Assembly: GCA_945926565.1 (NCBI GenBank)
Contig: CAMELY010000012.1
Location: forward strand, 1-17,241
DNA from: an uncultured Clostridia bacterium
Lineage (GTDB): Bacteria > Bacillota > Clostridia > Oscillospirales > Oscillospiraceae
Direction: 5' to 3'
DNA length: 17,241 bases
Every line of letters begins with the position of its first letter. Within the stretch, counting starts at the first letter, position 1. Made by a program: the position numbers and the translations under genes. The notes below the pieces were generated by a model. The model was not told where the DNA came from, ran no database searches, and saw only the letters and a list, made by a program, of their open reading frames with translations. This document shows, one piece after another, positions 7,997 through 15,752 of this stretch.

Positions 7997-8347
7997 GTGA
8001 AATCCTCTGTTACCCTCAAGGAGAATCGGGACTTTCGCAGGCTGTACAGCCGGGGAAAGTATGCCGCCTGCTCCACCCTGGTGCTCTACTGGCGGCCCAA
8101 CCGGCTGGATCATAACCGGCTGGGCATCACGGTCAGCACCAAGCTGGGCCACGCGGTGGTGCGCAACAAGATCCGCCGCCGCATCCGGGAGATCTATCGC
8201 CTTCAGGAGCAGCAGCTGCGCCAGGGGATTGACCTTGTGGTGGTGGCCCGGAGCCGGGCGCCTCAGGTGGACTACTGGAAGCTGGACCGGGATTTCCAGA
8301 AGATGGCCCGCAAGCTGGGCATCTGGAAGGAGCCGGAACAGAAATGA
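7997..8347 (+). CDS. rnpA: Ribonuclease P protein component
   Basis: RnpA is the protein subunit of RNase P and helps the catalytic RNA mature the 5' ends of tRNAs. The protein has 116 residues. The RNA-binding signature is VVRNKIRRRIREIYR (54-68), a variant of the usual RNRxKR motif with Lys58. LGITVSTKLG (42-51) is the usual preceding strand. Translation starts at GTG (7997-7999), supported by AAGGAGAG upstream; no ATG is suitably placed. Its TGA overlaps the yidD ATG, so the two are translationally coupled. Confidence 0.96.
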   Translation: MKSSVTLKENRDFRRLYSRGKYAACSTLVLYWRPNRLDHNRLGITVSTKLGHAVVRNKIRRRIREIYRLQEQQLRQGIDLVVVARSRAPQVDYWKLDRDFQKMARKLGIWKEPEQK

Positions 8348-8562
8348 AAAAGCTGCTGCTCTGGCTGCTCCGCTTTTATCAGACCCAGATCTCTCCCCTG
8401 CGTCCTCCCTGCTGCCGCTTTAACCCCACCTGCTCGGAATATGCCCGGCAGGCGGTGGAGAAGTACGGCCCCGCCCGGGGCGGACTGCTGGCGGCCAAAA
8501 GGCTCTCCAAATGCCACCCCTTTCACCGGCAGAAGACCATCGAATATGACCCTGTGCCATAG
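8344..8562 (+). CDS. yidD: Membrane protein insertion efficiency factor YidD
   Basis: YidD is a small membrane-associated protein that assists YidC-dependent insertion. The 72 residues include the diagnostic CCRFNPTCSEYARQAVEKYG (23-42) and the later RLSKCHPF (53-60) and DPVP C-terminus (69-72). The N-terminal 1-16 segment is amphipathic or hydrophobic. Four cysteines are at 23, 24, 30 and 57. The usual glycine pair before DPVP is replaced by the QKTIEY stretch. The ATG overlaps the rnpA stop, and yidC follows after 55 bases. Confidence 0.95.
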   Translation: MKKLLLWLLRFYQTQISPLRPPCCRFNPTCSEYARQAVEKYGPARGGLLAAKRLSKCHPFHRQKTIEYDPVP

Positions 8563-8617
8563 CCGGTGGCAGCTCCCTTTCACCCCAATCGGACCATACG
8601 CCTGAGGAGGCCACACA

Positions 8618-9943
8618 TTGATTACCGCTATTTTACAGTTTTTTGGCCGGATCCTGCTGTGGATTTATAACGTCTTCGGCAACTATGCCCTGGCTCTGGC
8701 CATCTTCACCCTGCTGACCAAGCTGGTGCTCTTTCCCCTGTCCTATAAGGGCAAGCGGAGCATGATGCAGATGAACTCCCTCAACGCGGAGATGCAGCGT
8801 CTGCAGAAGCAGTACGGCAAGGATCAGCAGCGCTATCAGCTGGAGGTCCAGAAGCTCTATGAGGAGGAGAAGGTCAACCCCATGGGCGGCTGCCTCTGGT
8901 CCCTGCTCCCCCTGCCCATCCTGATGGGCCTGTACTACGTTATCCGCCGGCCCATGCTCTATATGCTCTGCCTGACCGAGGAGCAGATCACCACTGTGGT
9001 GGACACCCTGGCCGGCCTGGGCCACACCTTTGAGGCCAACCAGATTGCCTATCAGGAAATTCATATTATGAACCTGATCAGCCAGGACTCCAGCCTCTAT
9101 TCCGCCGTCTCCAACGCCCTGGGCGACGCCGCCGTCAGGCTCCAGACCATGAGCTTTGACTTCCTGGGCATCAACCTGGGCGAGATCCCCGACTGGCAGT
9201 TCTGGAAGTGGGACACGGTGGACTGGAACCACATTGGCCTGTTCCTCATCCCCATCGTGGTCACCCTGCTCAACTTCCTGTACTCTCAGTACTCCATGAA
9301 GTCCAACCAGGTCAAGCAGGCCAATTCTGACGATTCCTCCGCCGCGGCTGCCAACAACACCAACAAGATGATGATGTACATGATGCCGCTGATGTATCTG
9401 TGGTTCGGCTACATCATGCCCGCCGGCATGTGCGTCTATATGGCCTGCAACGCCATCTTCAGCGCCCTGCAGGATATGGTTTTCTCCAAGTTCCTGAACA
9501 AGAAGTTCGCCGCCGAGGAGGAGGCCAGACAGGCCCGCATGGCGGAGAGACGGGAGAAGGAGAAGGAGAAAAAGGCGGAAATCGCCGCCCGCCGGGCCGC
9601 CATGGAAGACCAGATGAAGACCAAGAGCGGCCGGAAGGCTGCCAAGCAGGCCCAGAAAAAGGCCTCCGGCCGGGATAGCAGCGCCGGTCAGATCGGCGTG
9701 CGCAAATATGCCCGGGGCCGGAGCTATGATCCCGACCGCTATCCCATCACCGCCTATCGCGATCCCCAGGACGTGCTAGACGAGGAGGCCCTGGAGCGGG
9801 CCCTGGCCAAGCGGGGCAAGCGGCTCTCTCAGGAAGAGGAGGAGCTCCCCGTCCAGGAGCTGCAGGCCTCTGAGGAGCAGGATGCTCCTGTGACGCCGGA
9901 GACCCAGGCGGAGCAGGCCGGGGACACCCAGGCAGAAGAATAA
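8618..9943 (+). CDS. yidC: Membrane protein insertase YidC (SpoIIIJ/OxaA family)
   Basis: YidC inserts and folds membrane proteins, alone or with the Sec translocon. The 441-residue product shows the 60KD_IMP core: a first hydrophobic segment 12-41 with Lys35 at about the place of the groove arginine of YidC, a cytoplasmic coiled segment (45-86) with MQMNSLNAEMQRLQKQYGKD, and the VNPMGGCLWSLLPLPILMGLYYV block (86-108). Further membrane segments follow near 205-223 and 251-290. No lipoprotein signal peptide or lipobox is visible, in contrast to B. subtilis SpoIIIJ. A charged tail of about 150 residues (292-441), first Lys/Arg- then Glu-rich, is longer than usual. Translation starts at TTG (8618) after GAGGAGG. 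Confidence 0.95.
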   Translation: MITAILQFFGRILLWIYNVFGNYALALAIFTLLTKLVLFPLSYKGKRSMMQMNSLNAEMQRLQKQYGKDQQRYQLEVQKLYEEEKVNPMGGCLWSLLPLPILMGLYYVIRRPMLYMLCLTEEQITTVVDTLAGLGHTFEANQIAYQEIHIMNLISQDSSLYSAVSNALGDAAVRLQTMSFDFLGINLGEIPDWQFWKWDTVDWNHIGLFLIPIVVTLLNFLYSQYSMKSNQVKQANSDDSSAAAANNTNKMMMYMMPLMYLWFGYIMPAGMCVYMACNAIFSALQDMVFSKFLNKKFAAEEEARQARMAERREKEKEKKAEIAARRAAMEDQMKTKSGRKAAKQAQKKASGRDSSAGQIGVRKYARGRSYDPDRYPITAYRDPQDVLDEEALERALAKRGKRLSQEEEELPVQELQASEEQDAPVTPETQAEQAGDTQAEE

Positions 9944-9959
9944 GGGGGTTACACAATCC

Positions 9960-10850
9960 ATGACCAAGTTTATTGAGACCACCGGTAAGACGGAGGAATT
10001 GGCCATCGCCGCCGCTCTGAAGCAGCTGGGCATGGACCGGGACGACGTCTCTGTGGAGATCATCACCCGGGCAAAGACCGGTTTCCTGGGCATCGGCAGC
10101 TGCCCCGCCAAGGTGCGGGTGAGCTACGAGGTGGAGGAGCCCGCTGCGCCCGTCATCGCCCCTGTACAGGCTGCGCCTGTCCAGGCCGAGCCCGCTCCCG
10201 AGGCCCACAAGGCGGAGGTCAAGGAAGCGGTCAAGCCGGAGCCCAAGCCCCAGAAGGCTGAGCCCAAGGCCCCCAAGGCCCCGAAAGCGGCCAAGCCCCA
10301 GCCCAAGCCTCAGGCAAAGGCTCCCAAGGAGCCCAAGCCGCAGCCCAAGGCAGAGCCCGCCGCACCCAAGGCGGAGCAGCCTGCCGCACCTATTCCCGAC
10401 CGTACCGAGGACATTCTCAGCTTCCTCACCGGCCTGATGGAGCACCTGGAGGTGGAGGCCACCCCGGTGGTCACCTCTGAGGACGACGGCATCTATCAGG
10501 TGGAGCTGACCGGCGAGGGCCTGGGCGCGCTGATCGGCCGCCGGGGCGAGACCCTGGACGCCATCCAGCAGCTGACCAACTACGCCGTCAACCACGGCCA
10601 GAACCGCCGGGTGCGGGTTCATGTGGACTGCGAGAACTACCGGGAGAAGCGGGAGGAATCCCTCCAGCGTCTGGCCCGCAAGACCGCCGGCAAGGCGGTG
10701 AAGTACCGCAAGAACATGATGCTGGAGCCCATGAATGCCTATGAGCGCCATGTGATCCACGCAGAGCTGCAGGACTATCACCCCAATATCTCTACCTACT
10801 CCACCGGCACCGAGCCCAACCGCCGCATTGTGGTGGCTTACAACAAGTAA
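9960..10850 (+). CDS. khpB: KhpB/Jag RNA-binding protein (SpoIIIJ-associated)
   Basis: KhpB (Jag) is an RNA-binding protein with a Jag-N domain, a KH domain and an R3H domain. It is commonly encoded after yidC and in other Firmicutes affects cell elongation and small-RNA function. Jag-N is visible at 1-55 (ETTGKTEELAIAAALKQLG and TGFLGIGSCPAKV). The KH domain at about 160-225 has the GxxG loop GRRG at 193-196. R3H lies at 226-296, with MNAYERHVIHAEL at 258-270. Between them, residues 58-147 form a low-complexity Ala/Pro/Lys/Glu linker built from PKA/PKP-like units, longer than in many homologues. The ATG at 9960 follows AGGGGG. The gene ends at a strong terminator. Confidence 0.95.
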   Translation: MTKFIETTGKTEELAIAAALKQLGMDRDDVSVEIITRAKTGFLGIGSCPAKVRVSYEVEEPAAPVIAPVQAAPVQAEPAPEAHKAEVKEAVKPEPKPQKAEPKAPKAPKAAKPQPKPQAKAPKEPKPQPKAEPAAPKAEQPAAPIPDRTEDILSFLTGLMEHLEVEATPVVTSEDDGIYQVELTGEGLGALIGRRGETLDAIQQLTNYAVNHGQNRRVRVHVDCENYREKREESLQRLARKTAGKAVKYRKNMMLEPMNAYERHVIHAELQDYHPNISTYSTGTEPNRRIVVAYNK

Positions 10851-10863
10851 GAGACAGCAAAAG

Positions 10864-10900
10864 AAACACCTGAGATCGTATACGGTCTCAGGTGTTTTGT
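10864..10900. terminator. Bidirectional terminator between khpB and hflC
   Basis: A perfect 12-bp stem, AAACACCTGAGA (10864-10875) with TCTCAGGTGTTT (10886-10897), is followed on the plus strand by a short T-rich tail (TGTCTTT). On the minus strand the same stem is followed by CTTTTGC. It lies between the 3' ends of khpB (plus) and hflC (minus), so it can end both transcripts. Confidence 0.93.
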
Positions 10901-10925
10901 CTTTGCCTGTGCGGCGGACAGCGGG

Positions 10926-11852
10926 TCAGTCCCCGCTGTAGAAAATCTGGGCCAGAGGGGAGCTCTCATCCAGAATCAGCGTCTTGTTCTCCCCCGAGAG
11001 GCTCTGCTTCGCCGCGTCCAGAGAGATCATAAAGGTGTAGAATTCCGCCTTTTCCGGGCTGTTATAGGCCTGGGCCAGGATGTTCATATAGGCGGCGTCT
11101 CCCTCGGCACGGATGACGGTGGCCTGGGCCTCCGCCTCGGACAGGAGAATCTCCACCTCCTTGTCGGCGTTGTTCCGGGTCTTCTGGGCCTCGTATTCGC
11201 CGTTGGCGGTGTATTCGGCGGCGATCTTCTCCCGCTCTGAGATCATCCGCTCATAGACGGCGGTCTTGTTTTCCGCGGGCATGTCCAGGGTCTTGGTCTC
11301 GATGGCGGTGATGTCGATGCCGTACTGGTCAAAGGTGTCGTCGCAGTTGGCCAGAATCGCCTCCGCCAGCCGTCCGTCCCGGCCGGAGATAATCTCCTCC
11401 TGCTTCATGCTGGAGATGGTGGTCTTCAGCGAGTTGTACACCACCGTGTTGATGCGAAACTCTGCATTGGACACGTTGGCGGACAGGGACTCGATGAATT
11501 TATAGGGGTCGGTGACGTGCCAGGTGACAAAGCAGTCGGCAATCATGGACTTCTTATCCGAGGTGATGACGTCGGAGACCGCCAGGTCATAGAGCATCAG
11601 CGTCTTGGGAATGGTCTGGGTGGACTGGATAAAGGGCAGCTTGAAGGAGGGGCCGGGCTCGTCCACAATCCGCACCACGGCGCCGAACTGCTTGATGACA
11701 GTATATTCGTTGGCCTTGGTGACCACCAGGCTGTTGGAGGCCAGCAGCAGGAGCAGCAGAACGGCCAGAATGATCAGCGCGGCCCGCAGAATCGGATTTT
11801 TCCCCTTGGCAGCGGGGGTTGGCACGGCAGAATTCATCTCAACAGGGGTCAT
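10926..11852 (-). CDS. hflC: HflC-type SPFH/band-7 membrane protein
   Basis: HflC is an SPFH (band 7) protein that in Gram-negative bacteria forms a large membrane cage with HflK around the FtsH protease. The chosen ATG at 11852 gives 308 residues, lies one base after the hflK stop and has AAGGAGG eight bases upstream. A longer reading from 11885 would lie within the hflK 3' end. One hydrophobic segment (about residues 19-40) is followed by the band-7 domain, with MLYDLAVSDVITSDKKSM and WHVTDPYKFIESL recalling HflC. The C-terminal coiled region has Glu/Ala repeats such as EAEAQATVIRAEGDAA. No ftsH is nearby. It is probably co-transcribed with hflK. Confidence 0.85.
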   Translation of the reverse strand: MTPVEMNSAVPTPAAKGKNPILRAALIILAVLLLLLLASNSLVVTKANEYTVIKQFGAVVRIVDEPGPSFKLPFIQSTQTIPKTLMLYDLAVSDVITSDKKSMIADCFVTWHVTDPYKFIESLSANVSNAEFRINTVVYNSLKTTISSMKQEEIISGRDGRLAEAILANCDDTFDQYGIDITAIETKTLDMPAENKTAVYERMISEREKIAAEYTANGEYEAQKTRNNADKEVEILLSEAEAQATVIRAEGDAAYMNILAQAYNSPEKAEFYTFMISLDAAKQSLSGENKTLILDESSPLAQIFYSGD

Positions 11853-11853
11853 C

Positions 11854-12810
11854 TCAGTTGCCTCCTTCCGTCTGGGTATCGGCAATCACAGGGGCGGACA
11901 CATCGTTGTCCACCGGCAGATAGGTGTGAATCTCATCCCCGTCCGACTTGATGATCACCTTGAGGTCGGGGAGAATGTCGCCCATGGTCTCGTAAAACAG
12001 CCGCTGGCGGGTGATCTCCGGGTACTTGGCATACTCGGCAAAGAGGGCGTCAAACCGCTCCGCCTGGGCGTTGGCCTCGTTGATGCGGGCCTGCTTGTAG
12101 GCCTCTGCCTGCCGGATATCCTCGTCCGCCTGGGCCTTGGCGGAGGGAATCACCTGGTTGTAGTATTTGTCGGCGTTGTTGGTGGCAGTCTCCGCCCCCT
12201 GCTTGGCGGTCTCCACCGCCTTGAAGGCGTTCTGAACCTCGGTGGTGGGAGGCTCCGCGTCCTGGATGGTGATATTCACCAGGGCGATGCCCAGATCCTC
12301 CTGCTCCAGCCGCTGGGAGATCTTCTCCCGGATGGCGGCCTGAATCTCGTTTTTACCGGTGGTGATGACGGAATCCACGTCATACAGGCCGATGGTGTCC
12401 CGGATGTAGCTCTGGGAGAGCATCTTCAAAATGCTCTCCGGGTCGTCCGAGGCGTAGAGGTACTTGATGGGGTCGGTGACCTTCCACTCCACGTAAAAGT
12501 CCACGTCCACAAAGTTGTAGTCCACGGTGATCATCACCGATTCGGACTCAATGGTCTCGGCGGTGTCGCTGTTGTAGCCGATCTCAATGCCGTGGATGTT
12601 CTTGGAGATGATGGTCTTGTCCTGGATCAGAGGGATGATAAAGTGGAGGCCGGAGTGCTCCACCAGGCTGGGCTTGCCCAGGGTGGTGATGACGGCGTAC
12701 TGATCCTCAGTGGTAAAGAAGACGGCGGAAAAGGCCAGCAGGAGGGCGGCAAGGACGCCGAATACGGCGATCAGAATCACCTTGACCCTGCGGGCAGTGG
12801 TTGTGTTCAT
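11854..12810 (-). CDS. hflK: HflK-type SPFH/band-7 membrane protein
   Basis: This 318-residue SPFH protein has one N-terminal membrane segment (about 9-33) and a band-7 domain, and is the partner of HflC. The distal helix carries VQNAFKAVETAKQGAETA and YYNQVIPSAKAQADEDIRQ (from about 209), the pattern of HflK proteins, followed by EAYKQARINEANAQAERF and ITRQRLFYETM. The long Gly-rich N-terminus seen in Gram-negative HflK is absent. The ATG at 12810 follows GAGAGG. A weak minus-strand -10-like GATAAT (12880-12875) with TTTCAT 17 bases upstream may be its promoter. The gene is opposite to its neighbours and head-on to the rightward fork. Confidence 0.87.
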   Translation of the reverse strand: MNTTTARRVKVILIAVFGVLAALLLAFSAVFFTTEDQYAVITTLGKPSLVEHSGLHFIIPLIQDKTIISKNIHGIEIGYNSDTAETIESESVMITVDYNFVDVDFYVEWKVTDPIKYLYASDDPESILKMLSQSYIRDTIGLYDVDSVITTGKNEIQAAIREKISQRLEQEDLGIALVNITIQDAEPPTTEVQNAFKAVETAKQGAETATNNADKYYNQVIPSAKAQADEDIRQAEAYKQARINEANAQAERFDALFAEYAKYPEITRQRLFYETMGDILPDLKVIIKSDGDEIHTYLPVDNDVSAPVIADTQTEGGN

Positions 12811-12972
12811 TTGAAACCTCTCTTTCTCTGCCGCCGGGGGCGGTCAGAATGCTGTGTGTCGGGGAAGTAGCTGTATTATCGGTCAGAGCGGTTTAAAATG
12901 AAAGATACTTTTGGTGAAAAAAGGGTTAAAAGAAAAGACAGAGGAGGCTGCCGGAGGAATTTCCGGAAAACC

Positions 12973-13001
12973 TTCCCATTTTCCAAAAAAGGTGGTAGAA
13001 T
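12973..13001 (+). promoter_or_regulatory. Predicted promoter of the decarboxylase-darA-holB-ricT operon
   Basis: TTCCCA (12973-12978, four of six consensus positions) and TAGAAT (12996-13001, five of six) are separated by 17 bases. A start near 13008 would give a short leader before the ATG at 13035. Called from hexamers only. Confidence 0.45.
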
Positions 13002-13034
13002 AAAGCAAATTATTCCCCTTTGTGAGGTATCCAT

Positions 13035-14378
13035 ATGAACGAAACCCCTCTGGAGGCGCCTCTGTACGACGCCCTGCACGCTTTCTCCGCGGAAAAGCCC
13101 CTGCGCATGTGCATGCCCGGCCACAAGGGCATCGGACTTCCTGTCCCCGAGCTCAAGGGCTACGCCGCCCTGGACTTTACCGAGACCAGCCGCACCGGCA
13201 ATCTCTACGAGGCGGACGGCCTGATCGACCGGGCAGAGCAGCTCTGGGCGGACTACTGGGGCAGCGAGCACTGCCTGTTTCTCACCGGCGGCTCTACCCA
13301 GGGCCTGCACACGGCGCTGAATCTGGCCGCCCGGCCGGGGGAGAAGATCATTATGGATCGGGTGAGTCACCGATGCCTCCATACCGGCATGGCCCTGCTG
13401 GATCTGCACCCCTGCTGGCTGAGCCGGCCCTGGCTGGACCAGGGGGGCGTCTTCGGCCCGATTGCTCCGGAGACGGTAGCCCAGCTGCTGGAGCAGAACC
13501 CGGACTGCCATACCGTCTGCATCACCACCCCCACCTATTACGGCGTATGCTCCGATGTGGAGAAGATCGCCATCGTCTGCCACGCCTACGGGGCCAAGCT
13601 GGTGGTGGACGGGGCCCACGGGGCCCATCTGCCCCTGTTTTACCGGGAGAACCCCTATGGAGAGGCGGATCTGGTGGTGGTCTCCGCCCATAAGACCCTC
13701 CCCGCCCCGGGACAGACCGCCCTGCTCTTTGCCAACGGCTATTCCATGGAGCAGCTCCGGCAGAGCAGTATGCTCTTTGCCACCTCCTCTCCCTCCTATC
13801 CCATGATGGCGGCCCTGGACCGGCTGCGCACCTGGCTGGCCTGCGGCGGCGAGGAGCGGAGCTTTCTCACCGCAGGGGCGGTACTCCAGCTGCGGGAGAA
13901 ATATCCCACCCTCCAGGAGGAGCCGGGAACCGTGCTGGATCCCATGCGGCTGACCCTGCTGGCGGAGGACGGCTATGCCCTGGCCGCAGAGCTGGAGGCC
14001 ATGGGCCTCTACCCCGAGATGGCGGATCAAAACCATGTGGTGCTCATCCTCACCGGCGCCGACGGAGAGGAGCAGGTGGATCAGTTGGACGCCATTCTCA
14101 CCGCCCTGGACCTGGGCTATCAGCCGGCGCCCAGGCTGGAGCGGCTGATTCCCCCCGACCCGGAGCCGGTGTGCACGCCAAGAGAGGCGATATTCGGCCA
14201 AAAGGAGGAGCTTTCCCTGGCTCAGGCCGAGGGTCGAGTCTGTGCCCAGCAGGTGGCCCCCTATCCCCCCTGCGTGCCGGTGATCGCCCCCGGGGAACGG
14301 ATTGGAAAAAATCATCTGGCCTATTTGGGGAAGATAGGGTATAATGACAAGAATGGAACAATATCCGTTTTAGCGTGA
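13035..14378 (+). CDS. PLP-dependent Orn/Lys/Arg decarboxylase-family protein (YaaO-like)
   Basis: This 447-residue protein has the fold-type I PLP enzyme pattern of the Orn/Lys/Arg decarboxylase major domain. It shows MPGHKG (27-32), LTGGSTQGLHTAL (83-95), the ITTPTYYGVC strand (163-172), VVDGAHGAH (190-198) and the PLP-lysine segment SAHKTLPAPGQ (217-227) with Lys220. The family usually has VDEAHGAH; here the Glu is Gly. The length fits the short Bacillus YaaO/SpeA type rather than the larger E. coli enzymes, and a small C-terminal domain follows. The ATG at 13035 has GAGGT upstream. The substrate (arginine, lysine or ornithine) cannot be read from sequence. Gene order with darA, holB and ricT supports the yaaO identity. 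Confidence 0.85.
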   Translation: MNETPLEAPLYDALHAFSAEKPLRMCMPGHKGIGLPVPELKGYAALDFTETSRTGNLYEADGLIDRAEQLWADYWGSEHCLFLTGGSTQGLHTALNLAARPGEKIIMDRVSHRCLHTGMALLDLHPCWLSRPWLDQGGVFGPIAPETVAQLLEQNPDCHTVCITTPTYYGVCSDVEKIAIVCHAYGAKLVVDGAHGAHLPLFYRENPYGEADLVVVSAHKTLPAPGQTALLFANGYSMEQLRQSSMLFATSSPSYPMMAALDRLRTWLACGGEERSFLTAGAVLQLREKYPTLQEEPGTVLDPMRLTLLAEDGYALAAELEAMGLYPEMADQNHVVLILTGADGEEQVDQLDAILTALDLGYQPAPRLERLIPPDPEPVCTPREAIFGQKEELSLAQAEGRVCAQQVAPYPPCVPVIAPGERIGKNHLAYLGKIGYNDKNGTISVLA

Positions 14379-14415
14379 AGAAAAAGAGATGTTTGCAGAG
14401 AAGAGAGGTACTGGC

Positions 14416-14736
14416 ATGAAACTGGTGATTACGGTGGTCAACGTGGATGACGAGGAGAAGGTGCGCTCCAGCCTGATCAAAAAGGGCTACGGTACCACCA
14501 GCCTCTGCTCCCAGGGAAACTTTCTCCAGCAGGAGAACCGCACCCTGATTACCGGGGTGGCCGACGACAAGGTGCAGGAAGTGATCTCCGTCATCCGGGG
14601 CGCCGTCCACCGCCGGGAGATGCCGGTCACCGGCCCTCTGCCCGTCCGCTCCATGCTGCTGGAAAACGACCCCCAGATCCTGGTCTCCGGTGCCACCATC
14701 TTTGTGGTGGACGTGGAGCGGTTTTTACGGGTATGA
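14416..14736 (+). CDS. darA: Cyclic-di-AMP receptor DarA (PstA/YaaQ family)
   Basis: DarA is a trimeric PII-like protein that binds the second messenger c-di-AMP; its downstream target is largely unknown. The ATG at 14416 gives 106 residues, close to the usual 109, with AGAGAGG upstream. The earlier ATG at 14389 has a poor ribosome site and would add nine atypical residues. The start MKLVITVVNVDDEEKVRSSL, the ligand-loop segment SQGNFLQQENRTLITGV and the end SGATIFVVDVERF match the family. The central loop is short. Its TGA overlaps the holB start in an ATGA arrangement. Confidence 0.9.
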   Translation: MKLVITVVNVDDEEKVRSSLIKKGYGTTSLCSQGNFLQQENRTLITGVADDKVQEVISVIRGAVHRREMPVTGPLPVRSMLLENDPQILVSGATIFVVDVERFLRV

Positions 14737-15713
14737 ATCTGACCCGGCTCGCAGGCAACGAGCGCATCAAGGAGCAGCTCTCCGGCCCCGCCCGGCTGCC
14801 CCACGCCATCATTCTGGGCGGCCCCCAGGGCAGCGGAAAGCACACCTTAGCCCGGCTGCTGGCCCAGGCCATGGTCTGCGAGGAACCCGGTGAGGCCCCC
14901 TGCGGCGTCTGCCGGAGCTGCCGGCAGGTGGAAAAGGAGATCTACCCGGATATGCCCCCGCTGGAGTCCTTTGTGGATCCCAAGGATCGGGAGAAAAAGG
15001 GCATTGTGGTGGAGACCATCCGCAACCTGCGCCGGGACGTCTTTGTCCGGCCCAACCAGGGCAGGCGGAAGATTTACCGGATTGACCAGGCGGAGAAGAT
15101 GAATCCGGAGGCCCAGAACGCCCTGCTCAAGGTGCTGGAGGACGGGCCGGACTATGCCGCCTTTCTGCTGCTGACGGAAAATCCCCTGGTGCTGCTCCAG
15201 ACCATCCGCTCCCGGTGCGTCCGGTACGACCTGGCTCCCGTCTTTGGGCCGGAGGCTTTGGCGTTTCTGAAAAGCCGGTTTCCCCAGCGGGAGGAGCGGG
15301 CGCTTCAGGCGGCGCTGGACGCCTCAGACGGCATCCTGGGCCGGGCTGTCAGCCGGCTGGAGGGCGAAGCGGAGGAAAATCCCAGGATCGGGGAGGCTCT
15401 GACCGGTCTGGCCAAGGCCCTGACCCATCGCTCCGAGCTGGAGCTGATGGAGTGGTCGGTGGGCCTGCAAAACGACAAGCTGACCCGGGAGCAGCTGGGG
15501 CAGCTCTACCAGTCCCTGCTGGAGGCCATGGCGGCCGCCCTCACCGGCGCGCCGGCGGGTCAGATTTGGCGGGACTGCCTGACGCCGCGGCAGCAGGCGG
15601 AGCTCTCTCAGCTGGCCAGAACCGGACTGCAGGCGGTGGAGGGCAACATCTCCCCCGGCCACAGCCTGGGCTGGCTTGCCGTCTCCGCCTGGGAGCTGCT
15701 GCGCCTGGAATGA
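14733..15713 (+). CDS. holB: DNA polymerase III clamp-loader delta prime subunit
   Basis: HolB is part of the clamp loader, which opens and places the DnaN ring on primed DNA. The 326-residue protein has the AAA+ start LPHAIILGGPQGSGKHTLAR (22-41) with a Walker A-like GGPQGSGKHT, a zinc-type cysteine group (49, 57, 60 and 63), EKMNPEAQNALLKVLED (121-137) and the TIRSRC motif (157-162). It overlaps darA by four bases. The gene order darA-holB-ricT matches Bacillus, except that yaaR is missing between darA and holB. Confidence 0.95.
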   Translation: MNLTRLAGNERIKEQLSGPARLPHAIILGGPQGSGKHTLARLLAQAMVCEEPGEAPCGVCRSCRQVEKEIYPDMPPLESFVDPKDREKKGIVVETIRNLRRDVFVRPNQGRRKIYRIDQAEKMNPEAQNALLKVLEDGPDYAAFLLLTENPLVLLQTIRSRCVRYDLAPVFGPEALAFLKSRFPQREERALQAALDASDGILGRAVSRLEGEAEENPRIGEALTGLAKALTHRSELELMEWSVGLQNDKLTREQLGQLYQSLLEAMAAALTGAPAGQIWRDCLTPRQQAELSQLARTGLQAVEGNISPGHSLGWLAVSAWELLRLE

Positions 15714-15752
15714 GGCCGAACAAGGGCATAAACTGACAAGGAGGACAATCCT

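Noticed and set aside
9747..10781. 344-codon minus-strand frame with many Gly-Leu repeats
   Set aside because: The repeats are the complement of the Pro/Lys linker of KhpB and the YidC tail, not a real repeat protein.
11853..11885. Longer hflC reading from the ATG at 11885
   Set aside because: The ATG at 11852 has AAGGAGG at ideal distance and sits one base after the hflK stop; the longer form lies inside hflK without a ribosome site.
11605..12870. 421-codon plus-strand open frame over hflK and hflC
   Set aside because: It is antisense to two band-7 proteins with good ribosome sites; no motif is recognisable.
12876..14315. 479-codon minus-strand open frame over the decarboxylase gene
   Set aside because: It is opposite to a clear PLP enzyme with all family motifs; its composition is that of a shadow frame.
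14389..14415. Longer darA reading from the ATG at 14389
   Set aside because: It adds nine residues not seen in the family and has a poorer ribosome site than the ATG at 14416.
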